Counted from the first letter of the stretch, positions 17,325 to 27,900 are shown. The stretch: 64,000 bases of DNA from Pelomonas sp. V22 (GCF_030014915.1 NZ_JAGIXS010000001.1:1302001-1366000), one strand, 5' to 3'. Translations and numbers: made by a program. Notes: generated from the sequence alone by a model not told the origin.

Positions 17325-20300
17325 TCAATCTCCGGCAGGGGCAACAACGGCAGCCGCCTTGGCACGACGACGCGGCCGCAGCAGCTGGATCAAGTCATCT
17401 ACGTAAGTGAAGACCAGCGGGATCACCAGGAGGCTCAGAAAGGTCGAGGTGATCAGGCCGCCGATCACGACGATGGCCATGGGTGCACGGAAGCTCGGAT
17501 CCACCCCGAGACCCAGCGCGATCGGCAGCATGCCGGCGCCCATGGCGATGGTGGTCATCACGATGGGGCGCGCGCGCTTGCGGCAGGCATCGACGATGGC
17601 CTCGAAGCGCGGCAGGCCGTGGTCGCGGCGCGCCAGGATCACGTAGTCCACCAGCAGGATGGAGTTCTTGGTCGCAATGCCCATCAGCATGATCAGGCCG
17701 ATCATCGAAGGCATGGAGAGCGCCGTCTGCGTCACGAACAGCGCGAGGAAGGCGCCCGGGATCGACAGCACCAGGGCCGCCAGAATCGTCACCGGCTGCA
17801 CGAAGTCGTGGAACAGCAGCACCAGCACGATGTAGATGCACAGCACGCCGGTCAGCATCGCGAGGCCGAAGCTGGCGAACAGCTCGCCCATGGCCTCGGC
17901 GTCGCCGACGGTGGTCTGCATCACGCCGGGCGGCAGGTTCTTGATGCTGGGCAGGTTCAGCGCCTTCTGTTCCACCTCACCGAGCGGCACGCCGTTCAAC
18001 TCGATCTCGAAGTTGATGTTGCGCAAGCGGTCGTAGCGGTCGATCTGGGCCGGGCCGCTTTCCATGCTCAGCGTGGCGACTTGCGACAGCGGCACCGGGC
18101 CCTTGCTGCCGGGCACCGGCAGACGCGCGAGCAGGTCCAGGTCGGCACGCGCCTCGGCGGGCAGGCGCACGACGATGGGCACCTGGCGCTGCGCGAGGTT
18201 GAGCTTGGGCAGCAGCTGGTCGTAGTCGCCGGCCGTGGCCACGCGCAGCGTGTCGGCAATCGCAGCGGCACTGACACCGAGGTCGGCGGCGCGCGCGAAG
18301 TCGGGCCGCACGACCAGCTCGGGCCGGGTCAGGCTCGAGGTGGACGTGACGGCGCCAATGCCCGGGATGCCACGCAGCTGGCGCTCCACGATCTGGGCAT
18401 GCTCGGCCAGCACGCGGCCATCTTCACCGGCCAGCACCAGCACGTACTTCTCGCTCGAAGCGCCGAAGCCGACCTTGACGCGGGCACCTGGTATCACCTC
18501 CAGCGCCTCGCGCAGCTGGGTTTCGATGGCCTGCTTGGAGAGGCCCCGGCGCTCCTTGCGCGGCGTGAGGTTCAGGGTCAGCGTGGACTTGCGCACCTCG
18601 GGCCCGCCGGTGACCATGAAGGGGTCGCTGCCGGCATTGCCGCCGCCGATGGCGGTGTAGATCAGGGTCACATGCTTGTTGGCCTTGACGATCTCGTGGG
18701 CCTGGCGCGTCAGCGCCTCGGTCTGCTTGAAGGTCGCACCCGGCGGCAGCGTGACCGTGACCTGCGTCTGCGAGAGATCATCCGGCGGGATGAAGCCGGT
18801 CGGCAGGTAGCCGGCCAGCATCATCGAGCCGACGGTGAAGACCACGGTGGCTATCAGGGTCTTGATGCGGTGCTGCAGGCACCAGCGCGCCCAGCCGGTG
18901 TAGATGACCAGCCAGCGCGGCTCGTCATGCAGCTTCTTGGGCGCTTTCAAGATGTAGGCGGCCATCATCGGCGTCAACATGCGCGCCACGACCAGCGAGA
19001 AGAACACCGAGATCGCGGCCGTCCAGCCGAACTGCACGAAGAACTTGCCCGGCACGCCGCCCATGAAGGCGGTGGGCAGGAAGACGGCAATCAGCGTGAA
19101 GGTGGTGGCAATCACCGCGAGGCCGATTTCGTCGGCCGCCTCCATGGCCGCCTGGTAGGGCGTCTTGCCCATGGCCAGGTGGCGCATGATGTTCTCGATC
19201 TCGACGATGGCATCGTCCACCAGCACGCCCACCACCAGGGACAGCGACAGCAGGGTCACGATGTTGACCGTGAAGCCCATCAGGTACATCAGGCCGAAGG
19301 TCGGCAGGATGGACAGCGGCAGCGCCGTGGCCGCCACGATGGTGGCGCGCCAGTCGCGCAGGAAGATGAAGACCACGACCACGGCCAGGAAAGCGCCCTC
19401 GTACAGCAGGGTCATCGAGCCGTCGTAGTTCTCCTGCACCGGGTCGACGAAGTTGAAGGCCTCGTCGAAGCGGATCTCCGGATGTGCGGCACGCAGCTCG
19501 TCGATGGCGGCCTTCACACCATTCGCCACCTCGATCTCGCCCGCACCCTTGGTGCGCGTGATCTCGAAGCCGACCACAGCCTTGCCATTCAGCCAGGCGG
19601 CGGCACGCTGCTCGGCCACGGTGTCGCTGACCGTGGCCAGCTGGTCCAGGCGCACGCGGCGGCCGTCGGACAGCGAGATGTCCATGGCCGCCAGCTCGGC
19701 CGCGTTCTGCACCGTACCGAGGGTGCGCACCGATTGCTCGGCGCCGCCCACATCGGCGCGGCCCCCCGAGGCTTCCTGCTGGATCTGGCGCAGCTGGCGC
19801 GACACATCGGCCGCGCTGGCATTCAGCGAGAGCAGCTTGGCCGGGTCGAGTTCGATGCGCACCTCGCGCGACACGCCGCCCACGCGGCTCACCGCACCCA
19901 CGCCGCGCACGGCCAGCATGCGCTTGGCGACCTGGTTGTCCACCAGCCAGGACAGGGCCTCGTCGTCGAGCCGGTCGGACGCCACCGTGTAGGTCAGGAT
20001 GGGCGCACCGCTCAGGTTCATCTTGGAGATGATGGGGTCCTTCAGGTCGCCCGGCAGGTCGGAGCGGATGCGGGCGACGGCGTCGCGCACATCGTCCAGC
20101 GCCTCCTGCGTGCGCTTCTCGAGGCGGAACTCGACCGTCACGATGGCGGCGCCGTCCTGCACCACGGTGTAGATGTGCTTGACGTCCTGCAGCGTGGCGA
20201 CCTGGTTCTCGATCTTGCGGGCCACCTGCGATTCCAGCTGGGCCGGCGAGGCGCCGGGCAGGCTGGCGGTGACGGTGATGGTCGGCAGGTCGATGTCCGG

Positions 20301-20414
20301 GAAGTTCTGGATCTTCATCGCCTTGAAGCCGACGATGCCGGCCAGGCTGAGCATGATGAAGAGCAGGATCGCCGGTATCGGGTTCTTGATCGACCAGGAG
20401 GAGACATTGATCAT
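17325..20414 (-). CDS. RND efflux pump inner-membrane transporter (HAE1/AcrB-MexB family)
   Basis: A 1029-residue proton-driven tripartite efflux transporter. It has the N-terminal membrane helix (IKNPIPAILLFIMLSLAGIV), two large periplasmic loops, and two blocks of helices. The segment VGVLVDDAIVEIENI contains the conserved aspartate pair of the proton relay, and GIATKNSILLVDYVI is typical of the second half. A good ribosome-binding site (AGGAG) precedes the ATG. It sits between its membrane fusion partner (upstream) and the secreted hydrolase (downstream). Its similarity to the MdtB/MexF-like branch suggests drug or small-molecule export, but the substrate is unknown. Confidence 0.93.
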   Translation of the reverse strand: MINVSSWSIKNPIPAILLFIMLSLAGIVGFKAMKIQNFPDIDLPTITVTASLPGASPAQLESQVARKIENQVATLQDVKHIYTVVQDGAAIVTVEFRLEKRTQEALDDVRDAVARIRSDLPGDLKDPIISKMNLSGAPILTYTVASDRLDDEALSWLVDNQVAKRMLAVRGVGAVSRVGGVSREVRIELDPAKLLSLNASAADVSRQLRQIQQEASGGRADVGGAEQSVRTLGTVQNAAELAAMDISLSDGRRVRLDQLATVSDTVAEQRAAAWLNGKAVVGFEITRTKGAGEIEVANGVKAAIDELRAAHPEIRFDEAFNFVDPVQENYDGSMTLLYEGAFLAVVVVFIFLRDWRATIVAATALPLSILPTFGLMYLMGFTVNIVTLLSLSLVVGVLVDDAIVEIENIMRHLAMGKTPYQAAMEAADEIGLAVIATTFTLIAVFLPTAFMGGVPGKFFVQFGWTAAISVFFSLVVARMLTPMMAAYILKAPKKLHDEPRWLVIYTGWARWCLQHRIKTLIATVVFTVGSMMLAGYLPTGFIPPDDLSQTQVTVTLPPGATFKQTEALTRQAHEIVKANKHVTLIYTAIGGGNAGSDPFMVTGGPEVRKSTLTLNLTPRKERRGLSKQAIETQLREALEVIPGARVKVGFGASSEKYVLVLAGEDGRVLAEHAQIVERQLRGIPGIGAVTSTSSLTRPELVVRPDFARAADLGVSAAAIADTLRVATAGDYDQLLPKLNLAQRQVPIVVRLPAEARADLDLLARLPVPGSKGPVPLSQVATLSMESGPAQIDRYDRLRNINFEIELNGVPLGEVEQKALNLPSIKNLPPGVMQTTVGDAEAMGELFASFGLAMLTGVLCIYIVLVLLFHDFVQPVTILAALVLSIPGAFLALFVTQTALSMPSMIGLIMLMGIATKNSILLVDYVILARRDHGLPRFEAIVDACRKRARPIVMTTIAMGAGMLPIALGLGVDPSFRAPMAIVVIGGLITSTFLSLLVIPLVFTYVDDLIQLLRPRRRAKAAAVVAPAGD

Positions 20415-20429
20415 GGGCAGCTCCTGGAA

Positions 20430-21563
20430 TCAGCGCTTGGCTGGTGCTGGTGCAGCCGGCGCGGCCACGACCTTCAGCAGGTCGCCGTCACTCAGGAAGC
20501 CGACGCCGCTGGCCACGACCTTGGCCTCGGCTGTGAGGCCGCTGGCGATCTCCACGCGCACGCCGCTGCGGCGGCCCAGCTGCACCTTGGTCTGCTGAGC
20601 CTTCATGTCGCTGCCCACCCGGTAGACATAGGCAAAGCCGTCGCGCAGCTGCACGGCCGAGGCCGGCAGGCTCAGCGCGCCGCTCTTGCCGAGCTGGAAT
20701 TCGCCACGGGCAAAGCTGCCGGCACGCAAGGACTTGTCGGCCGGCAGGTCCACATAGGCCAGGCCCATGCGGGTCTGCGGGTCGACGGCCGGCGCCAGCA
20801 TGCGCAGCTTGCCGGTCAGGTTGCCGCCAGGCGTCTGCAGCTGCACGGCCATGCCGGGTTGCAGACGCGCCAGATCGGCGGCAGGCACCTCGGCGCGCCA
20901 TTCCAGCCGGCCCTTGCGGATCAGGCGGAACAGCTCCTGGCCGGGCTGGGCCACGGCGCCCAGGGTGGCGCTGCGGGCAGAGATCAGGCCGTCGTCCGGC
21001 GCCGTGATGCGGGTCTGGGCGAGGCGCAGCTCATCGGCCTGCACGCGGGCTTGTGCGGCTTGCACACGCGCCTCGGCCGACAACGCGGCGCTGGCGTACT
21101 GCTCATGCTGCTGGGCGCTCAGGGCGCCGCTGCCGCTGTCCTTCAGCTGGCGGGCGCGTTCGGCATCGGCCGTGGCCACGCTGGCGGCGGCCTTGGCCTC
21201 GGCCAGGGCGGCGCGGCTGGCAGCCAGCTCGGCATTGACGGTGTCGCTGTTCAAACGGGCCAGCAACTGGCCGCGCTTGACTGCATCGCCCACATTGACC
21301 AGCACTTCGGCGAGCCGCAGGCCGGCCAGTTCGGCACCGATCTGGGCTTCCTGCCAGGCGGCCACGCTGCCATTGGCCACCAGCATCTGGGACCAGTCGC
21401 TGCGCTCGGGCGCAATCAGGCTGACGCTGAGCGCCGGGCGCGCCTTGGCGGAGGACGAAGCGGCGGGCGCCGCACTGGCCGGGGCATCGGCGGCCTGGGC
21501 CGGGACGGCAAGCAGACCGAGGCTGGCCAGCAGCAGCGGAGACAGGGAGAGGTTCTTGATCAT
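20430..21563 (-). CDS. RND efflux periplasmic adaptor (membrane fusion protein, HlyD/AcrA family)
   Basis: A 377-residue periplasmic adaptor. A cleavable signal peptide ends near VPAQA. Split lipoyl halves (SVAAWQEAQIGAELAG and RITAPDDGLISARSATLGAV) flank an alanine-rich alpha-hairpin (about 110-180), followed by beta-barrel and membrane-proximal domains. No lipobox cysteine is visible, unlike AcrA or MexA, so it is probably soluble or peripherally attached. It bridges the inner-membrane transporter encoded 15 bp downstream with the outer-membrane factor encoded upstream. Confidence 0.92.
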   Translation of the reverse strand: MIKNLSLSPLLLASLGLLAVPAQAADAPASAAPAASSSAKARPALSVSLIAPERSDWSQMLVANGSVAAWQEAQIGAELAGLRLAEVLVNVGDAVKRGQLLARLNSDTVNAELAASRAALAEAKAAASVATADAERARQLKDSGSGALSAQQHEQYASAALSAEARVQAAQARVQADELRLAQTRITAPDDGLISARSATLGAVAQPGQELFRLIRKGRLEWRAEVPAADLARLQPGMAVQLQTPGGNLTGKLRMLAPAVDPQTRMGLAYVDLPADKSLRAGSFARGEFQLGKSGALSLPASAVQLRDGFAYVYRVGSDMKAQQTKVQLGRRSGVRVEIASGLTAEAKVVASGVGFLSDGDLLKVVAAPAAPAPAKR

Positions 21564-21601
21564 GGTGTTCGGGGTATTCGTAGAGTCGGCGTACGTTCGG
21601 T

Positions 21602-22999
21602 TCAGCGCGCTTGGTCAGCAGCGCTCCAGCCGCCACCGGCGGCCTTGTAGAGGGCGATCCAGGCGCCAATGCGCTCGCGCTGCAGCTGCACCTCGGCCGA
21701 TTGCGCGGCCAGGGCCAGGCGGCGCGCCTGCTCCAGCTCAGCCGCACTGGCCAGGCCACTGCGCCAGCGCTGCTCGGTCGCGGTGAAGGCTGCCAGGTAT
21801 TGCGCTGCACTGCTGCGTGTAAAGCCTTCGCGGGCCAGGGCGGCATCAAGGCGCACCAGGCCCTCCTCAACCTCGCGCACGGCGCCCAGCACCGCAGCGC
21901 GGTAGCCGGCCGAGGCCGCGTCGAAGCGAGCTTGCGCCGCCTCGGCCTGGGCCCGGCGTGCATTGCCGTCAAACAAAGGCAGGCTGAGCACCGGGCCGAA
22001 GGACCAGCTCTTGGCATCTTGCGTGTTCCCGCCCATGCGCACACCGGCCACGGTGATATTGCCGGTCAGGGCTAGCTGCGGATAACGCGCCGCCTGCGCG
22101 GAGCCGGCGTCAGCCCAGGCGGCCCGCAACTGGGCGGCGGCCGAGGCGACGTCGGGCCGCTGGGCCAGCGTCTGGGCCGGCACGGCCGTCAGCGCAAAGC
22201 GCTTGGGCTCGGGCAGTTGGCCCTGGCGGGCCTGCAGGCGCTGGCGCAAGGCCGCTTCTTCACCGAGGCCGAGAGCCACCAACTGCTTCACCAGCACCTG
22301 GCACTCGGCCTGCTGCGCAAGGCTGCGGCTCTGGCCGTCGGCCGCGGCAGCAGCCAGGAGCGCATGGTTGCCCGGCGCCTCGAAACCCACCCGCAGTCGC
22401 TCGGCCGAGAAGCGCGCCTGCAGTTCGCTGGAACGTGCATCGTCGGCGGCAATGCGGGCTTGCTGCTCGCAGCTGCGCAGACCCAGGTAGGTGCTCGCCA
22501 CCTCGGCAGCCAGGCTCTGGCGAGCGCCGGCCGCATCGAACTCGCTGGCCTCGGCACGCGCCTGGTCGGCCGCGTCAGACAAACGGGCACGGGCAAACAG
22601 GTCGATCTCCCAGCGCGCATCCAGGCTCAGGCCGCCCTGCGTCTGGGCGCGCTCGCCCAGCGGCAGCGTGCGTTGCAGGCTCGCGCTGCTGCTCAGCTGA
22701 GGGGCCGCTGCGCTGGCACCGGCCAGAGCACGGGCCTGGGCCATGCGAGCCACCGCCAGTTGCAGCCCGGGATTGGCCTTCTCCGCCTCGGCGATCAGCT
22801 CGGCCAGCAGCGGGTCGTTGAACTGACGCCACCAGTCGGATGCCAGCGGCACGCCCTCGGCGCGCCCTGCGCTGGCCTGCCATTGCGCCGGTGCCATCTG
22901 GGCCGCCTGCGGCGCCACCGGGCTGGCACAGCCGGCCAGACCCAGGCTCGCGGCGGCGACCAGGGCGCCTGCCCTTCTCGTCTTCCACTTCGTCGTCAC
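21602..22999 (-). CDS. Outer-membrane efflux lipoprotein (NodT/OprM family)
   Basis: A 465-residue outer-membrane channel of the TolC superfamily. The N-terminus has a lipoprotein signal with lipobox LAGC, so the mature protein is lipid-anchored. Two repeated TolC-type helical domains follow (for example DWWRQFNDPLLAELIAEAEK early, and the second repeat starting about SQAARYP in the latter half). I chose the GTG at 22999 because it has a strong GGAGGAAA ribosome-binding site and forms a GTGA overlap with the tetR stop; a longer frame to 23038 lacks these. Confidence 0.92.
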   Translation of the reverse strand: MTTKWKTRRAGALVAAASLGLAGCASPVAPQAAQMAPAQWQASAGRAEGVPLASDWWRQFNDPLLAELIAEAEKANPGLQLAVARMAQARALAGASAAAPQLSSSASLQRTLPLGERAQTQGGLSLDARWEIDLFARARLSDAADQARAEASEFDAAGARQSLAAEVASTYLGLRSCEQQARIAADDARSSELQARFSAERLRVGFEAPGNHALLAAAAADGQSRSLAQQAECQVLVKQLVALGLGEEAALRQRLQARQGQLPEPKRFALTAVPAQTLAQRPDVASAAAQLRAAWADAGSAQAARYPQLALTGNITVAGVRMGGNTQDAKSWSFGPVLSLPLFDGNARRAQAEAAQARFDAASAGYRAAVLGAVREVEEGLVRLDAALAREGFTRSSAAQYLAAFTATEQRWRSGLASAAELEQARRLALAAQSAEVQLQRERIGAWIALYKAAGGGWSAADQAR

Positions 23000-23676
23000 T
23001 GCTTTCCTCCCTCTTGAGTTCTCAGCTTGCTCTCGCAATCGATCAGGGCCATGCCGTAGCCAACCAGGCGGCCCAGCACGCGCTCATAGGCGCCCTTGCC
23101 CTTCAAGAGCGCGGGCGCCAGGGCCTCCATGTGTTCAGCCGACATCCAGTAGTCGTAGACCAGGGCCACGACGGCAAACACCAGCTGGTGGATCTGCTCA
23201 TCGACCTGGCTTGCACCCACGCGCCGCGCCAGCATCTCGGCCAGGGCCTGGTGCTGGGGCACGATGTATTGCTCGCAGGCGTCGTCAAAAGCCGCCGTGG
23301 CCTCGCCGCTCATCTCGCGGCCGTAGATGCGCATCAGCTCCGCGAGGCCGGCGTCATCGCTGATCAAGGGCGCCAGAAAGGCCTCGTAATAGCGGCGCAG
23401 CCACTGCTCCAGCGGCACGTCGTCGTCGGGCTGGGGCAGGCTGGCCATCAATTCCGCCAGCGGCTGGACCAGCACCTCGCGATAAAGACCGGCCTTGTCG
23501 CCGAAGTAGTAGGAAATCAGGCCGATATTGGCTTCGGCCGCCCGGCAGATTTCGCGGGTGCTGGCCTTGGCGAAACCCTTGGCCGCAAAGGCGCGGCGCG
23601 CCTCGGTCAGCAGGCGCTGGCGGGTGTCGGGCGCCGACCCGGGGGCCGGGACGGGATGGGGGGCTGGAGATGGCAT
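22996..23676 (-). CDS. TetR-family transcriptional regulator (CerR-like C-terminal domain)
   Basis: A 226-residue repressor-type protein. The helix-turn-helix lies at about residues 17-63 (TRQRLLTEARRAFAAKGF ... ANIGLISYYFGDKAGLY). The C-terminal ligand-binding domain has the feel of the DUF1956/CerR group. It is the first gene of the efflux operon and overlaps the outer-membrane lipoprotein gene by four bases. A perfect palindrome directly upstream of its start is the likely operator, which predicts autorepression of the whole pump operon with induction by a pump substrate. Confidence 0.92.
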   Translation of the reverse strand: MPSPAPHPVPAPGSAPDTRQRLLTEARRAFAAKGFAKASTREICRAAEANIGLISYYFGDKAGLYREVLVQPLAELMASLPQPDDDVPLEQWLRRYYEAFLAPLISDDAGLAELMRIYGREMSGEATAAFDDACEQYIVPQHQALAEMLARRVGASQVDEQIHQLVFAVVALVYDYWMSAEHMEALAPALLKGKGAYERVLGRLVGYGMALIDCESKLRTQEGGKQ

Positions 23677-23714
23677 GGCGCCATCATAGCCAGATTAATC
23701 AATCGTTTGATTAA
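23677..23714 (-). promoter_or_regulatory. TetR-type operator and promoter of the efflux operon
   Basis: TTAATCAATCGTTTGATTAA (23695-23714) has perfect 8-bp arms around a 4-base centre. On the minus strand a TATGAT -10-like box (23683-23688) ends six bases before the tetR ATG, with no Shine-Dalgarno sequence. The palindrome sits immediately upstream of that box, where a bound repressor would block RNA polymerase. Confidence 0.75.
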
Positions 23715-23750
23715 ACTTTCGACACGGGTGCTGGCACCGCTGCCCAGCCC

Positions 23751-24788
23751 TCAGAACAGCTCGACGGCGCTGACGGCCGCCACTTCCTTGAACTGGCCAT
23801 CGGCCACCAGGCGGGCATAGCTGCGCACCTGGTTGCGGCCGTTGCCCTTGGCGTTGTAGACCGCCCGGTCCGCGCGCTCGAAGGCTCCGGCCGGTGAATC
23901 GCCAGCCCGCACCTCGGTGAAGCCGATGCTGACGGTGATCCGCCCGACCTGCGGGAAGGCGAACTGCTCGGCGTTGTGGCGCAGCCGCTCAAAGGCTTGC
24001 TCGGCATCCGCCTCGCTGTCGCAGCGCATCAGCACGACGAACTCCTCACCGCCGAAGCGGTAGAGCTGGTCGTGGAAGCGGAAGCTGTTGCGCATCAGGC
24101 GCGACAGCAGCAGCAGCACCTCGTCGCCGATCAAGTGGCCATAGCCATCGTTGACCTTCTTGAAGTGGTCGATGTCGATCACCCCGAGCCAGTAGCTGGG
24201 CATGGCGCCCGCATGGCGGCGGTCGTCTTCGGCATGCAGTTTTTCGGTGCCGCCCGGCAGCTCGCTGACGGCCTTCAGGAAGGCGTCGTCGAAGGTTTTG
24301 CGGTTGAGCAGGCCGGTCAGCGTGTCGCGCTCGCTGTAGTCGAGCAGGCCCTGGAAGTTGTGATAGATCCGCAGGATGCTGGCCACGGTGCGCTGCTCGC
24401 TGCTCTTCAGCGGCGCCTGCGTCTCGAGCTCCATCACGCCCAGCACCTCGCGCTCGGTGGCGAGCGGGAACAGCGTCATCCAGTGGTCGCCACAGCGGGT
24501 CTGCAGGATGCCGCGATGGCTCATGCATTCCAGGCGCAGCGGATGCTCGGCGGCGAGCGGCAGGCTCTCGGGCGCGGCCCAGAGTGAATCGGCACTGGCG
24601 ACGATGTCGCCGGCCCGCAACCGGGCGCGGGTCAGCCAGCGTTCTTCGCCAGGCTCGCCGACGCAGCGATAGATGGCCGCCGACAGCGGCTCCAGCAGGT
24701 CGCGCAGGGCCGAGACCAGGGTGACGTCCATCACGTCACGGTCACGGAACCGAGTCATCTCGGCCAGATGGTCAACAACTTCGGACAT
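23751..24788 (-). CDS. Diguanylate cyclase (GAF-like sensor + GGDEF)
   Basis: A 345-residue soluble protein that should make cyclic-di-GMP. The N-terminal 145 residues look like a GAF-type sensory domain (for example TLFPLATEREVLGVMELE). The GGDEF domain starts at DTLTGLLNRKTF (155-166), carries DIDHFKKVNDGYGHLIGDEV, and has an intact GGEEF active loop (246-250). An RxxD inhibitory site (R237, D240) lies five residues before it, so product inhibition is expected. There is no membrane segment or EAL domain. It follows the pilus chemosensory cluster on the same strand, so a link between c-di-GMP and twitching motility is plausible but unproven. Confidence 0.93.
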   Translation of the reverse strand: MSEVVDHLAEMTRFRDRDVMDVTLVSALRDLLEPLSAAIYRCVGEPGEERWLTRARLRAGDIVASADSLWAAPESLPLAAEHPLRLECMSHRGILQTRCGDHWMTLFPLATEREVLGVMELETQAPLKSSEQRTVASILRIYHNFQGLLDYSERDTLTGLLNRKTFDDAFLKAVSELPGGTEKLHAEDDRRHAGAMPSYWLGVIDIDHFKKVNDGYGHLIGDEVLLLLSRLMRNSFRFHDQLYRFGGEEFVVLMRCDSEADAEQAFERLRHNAEQFAFPQVGRITVSIGFTEVRAGDSPAGAFERADRAVYNAKGNGRNQVRSYARLVADGQFKEVAAVSAVELF

Positions 24789-24802
24789 GGCTAAAGGGCG
24801 CT

Positions 24803-24872
24803 GGCTCCCGTCAGGGGAGCCCGGGCCTTCCTCCCTGGGCTGAATCTGCTCTTGTCGGCACCGAGGGTGCCG
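24803..24872 (-). terminator. Two GC-rich hairpins between chpA and the diguanylate cyclase gene
   Basis: CGGCACC/GGTGCCG (24856-24862 and 24866-24872, 3-base loop) and GGCTCCC/GGGAGCC (24803-24809 and 24815-24821, 5-base loop) are perfect stems in the 155-bp gap after chpA. Neither is followed by a T-run on the minus strand, so they may slow or partly end transcription, or protect mRNA ends. Confidence 0.45.
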
Positions 24873-24943
24873 GGGGTGAAGCAGCCCGCCAGGGCCGCCG
24901 CATGGTCTGATGGTCAGTCAGAGGCCGGTCTGTCTCCGGCGAA

Positions 24944-27900
24944 TCAGGCAGTGTACTGGCCGATCAGCTCCAGCAGTTGCTCTTCGTCATAGGGCTTGCC
25001 CAGGTAGTGGTTCACGCCGAGCTCATGCGCATAGTCGCGGTGCTTCTGGGCAATCCGCGAGGTGATCATGATCACCGGCAGCTTGCTGAGGCGCTCGTCG
25101 CCACGCAGATTGCGGACCAGGTCGAAGCCGTCCATGCGGGGCATCTCGATGTCCGAGAGCACCACATCGGGCAGTTCGTCCGCAGCCAGCTTCTCCAGCG
25201 CCTCCAGGCCGTCCTTGGCCAGGTCCACGCGGTAGCCCTCGCGCTCCAGCAGGCGCTGGGTGACGCGACGCACGGTCAACGAGTCGTCGACCACCAGCAC
25301 CAGCGGCGCCAGCTTCTCCTCGACCACGGCGGCCGGCGCCTCCAGCTCCGGCAGCGCGCGGGCCTGCGCCATGGCAGCCACGCCGAAGCGGTTGGCCAGG
25401 GCCACCGGGTTGTAGATCAGCGCCACCTCGCCGGAAGCCAGCAGGCTGATGCCAGCAAGACCTGGCACCGTACGCAGCTGCGGGCCGAGGTTCTTGATCA
25501 CCACTTCCTGCTTGCCCAGCACTTCGTCCACATGCAGGGCCAGGCGTTGGTGGGCGCTGTGGACCACAACGACGGACGCATGCTTGCCATGCAGATGGCC
25601 ACGGGCCCCCTGCCCCATCAGGCCCCCCAGCCAGTACATGGGCAGGCTCTCGTTGCCGATCTCGATCTGGCCGCTGGCATAGGCCTGCTCGACCTTGTCG
25701 AGCTCGACGCGGCGCAGGCCTTCCATCAGCACGGCCGGCACGGCCACCGTGTCTTCGCCGTGGCGCAAGAGCACGATCTGGCTGACCGCCGTGGTCAGCG
25801 GCAGCCGCACGTCGAAATGCGCGCCCTGCCCTGGCGTGGACTGGATGTCCACATAGCCGCCCAGGGTGTTGACCTCGGAGCGCACCACGTCCATGCCGAT
25901 GCCCCGGCCCGACAGCTCGGTGACCGTGGCGGCCGTGGAGAAGCCTGGCGCGAAGATCAGCTCCATCAGCTCCTGGTCGCTCAGGCTCTGGCCAGCCTGA
26001 ATCAGGCCCAGCTGCGTGCCGCGTTCGCGGATGCGCGCCAGGTTGAGGCCGGCGCCGTCGTCGCCGAAGTCGATCAGGATCTCGTTGCCTTCCTGGCGCA
26101 GTGCCACACGCAAGGTGCCGGTGGCGTCCTTGCCCGCCGCGGCGCGCACCTCGGGCGATTCGATGCCATGGCTGACGCTGTTGCGCAGCAGATGCTCGAA
26201 GGGGCCGATCATGCGTTCCAGCACCGAGCGGTCCAGCTCGATGTGGCCGCCGACGATCTCCAGCCGCGCCTGCTTGTTGGCATCGCGCGCGGCCTGGCGC
26301 ACCACGCGGTGCATACGCTCAGCCAGGCTGTCGAATTCCACGAGGCGGGTGCGCAGCAAGTCGTCCTGCAGCTCGCGGGTCAGGCGCGACTGGCCGGCCA
26401 GCTCGTCTTCGCCGAGCTGCACGTTCTTCTGCAGGCTGCGCTGGACCGTGGCCACGTCGTTGACGGCCTCGGCCATCATGCGGGTCAGTTCCTGGAAGCG
26501 GGTGTAGCGGTCGAACTCCAGCGGGTCGAAATCGCGGCCGGCCGTGCGGGCCGCATCCTGGCGCGAATCGATCTGCGCCTCGGCCTGCACCTCCAGCTCG
26601 CGCAGGCGGCCGCGCAGGCGCTCCAGGTTGTCTTCCAGGTCGAGCAGGCCGCCCTTCATCTGCGACAGCTCGGACTCCAGCCGCGCACGCCGAATGCTCA
26701 CCTCGCCGGCCTGCGCCGCCATGCGCTCCAGCAGGTTGCCGCGCACGCGCACCAGGGCTTGTGCCTGGACCACGCCATCCAGGGTGTTCTCGGCTTCCCC
26801 GCCAGGCAGGCTGGCCCAGTCGATCTGGGCGGCTTCGACCGGCGCTGTGGGGGCTGTTTCGGGCTCGGCTTCTGCATCGGCAACTGCATCGGCTTCTGCA
26901 CCATCGTCCGGCGGCGGCGCCACCGGCTCTGCAACGGCCGCAACCAGGGGCTCGGGCACCGGCTCCGGCGCATGGACCGGTGCTGCGGCAGCAACGGGCG
27001 CCGGCGCCGCCAGGCGCGCCAGTAATTGCTCGAAGCCATGCTCCAGCGCGTCGCCACGATGCTGCAATTCCTGGACGTCAGCGGCCTTGACATCACCGCG
27101 CGACAGCAAGCTCTCGACCGCCGACTCCATCAAATGGGCCTGCTCGCCCAGCTGCATCGCGCCGCACAGGCGTGCGCCGCCCTTGAAGGTGTGCAAGGCC
27201 CGCATCGTGGCGCCGGCCCGGGCCGTGTCGCTCGGATGGTTGAACCAATCGCGCATGCCGGCATGCAGCTGGCTCAGGAGGTCGGCCGCCTCTTCCTCGA
27301 AGATCGGGAACAGTTCGGCGTCGATCTGATCGGACTCGCCCAGCGGGAAGGCCTCGACCGCCGGCACGGTGGCCACCGCCGCGGCATGCACGACAGGGGC
27401 CGGATTCGTCTCGACCTGCTGCAAGGGCAGATCGAGGTCCTCGTCATCCAGCATGTCCTCGGTGGCGACGCTTTCGCGCGCATCCTCGGGCTGGTAGTCG
27501 TGCAGGCCCTGCAGCAGCTCGGCATCGGCCGGCTTCAGGAAGCCGGCGGCGAACTGGTGCAGCAGGCGGCGGATTTCTTCGCTGCTGCGCACAAACACGC
27601 TGGCCACCGGCAGCTCAACCTGGGCCGCATGCGAGGCACGGCCCAGCGCATGCTCCAGCGCACGTGCCAGCTGCGACAGGTCTTCATAGCCCACGGTCGC
27701 GGCATTGCCGGCCAGCGAATGGGCCAGCGCCTCGGCCACGGCGGGCGGCACGCCTTCCAGCGTGGCGGCCCATTCGGCCAGCTCGGTGGACAGGCGGCGC
27801 GACAGCTCGTCGGCTTCGTTCAGGAAGATGTTGAACAGGCTGATGCTGATGCGCAGCGGGCCTATGACCTTGACGCTGTCTTCCTCGTCGTCAGCGGGCT

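Noticed and set aside
17157-21650. A 1497-codon open frame on the plus strand across the efflux genes
   Set aside because: It is antisense to clear RND pump and adaptor genes and is His/Gln/Arg-rich with no domain, which is typical of a shadow frame in high-GC DNA.
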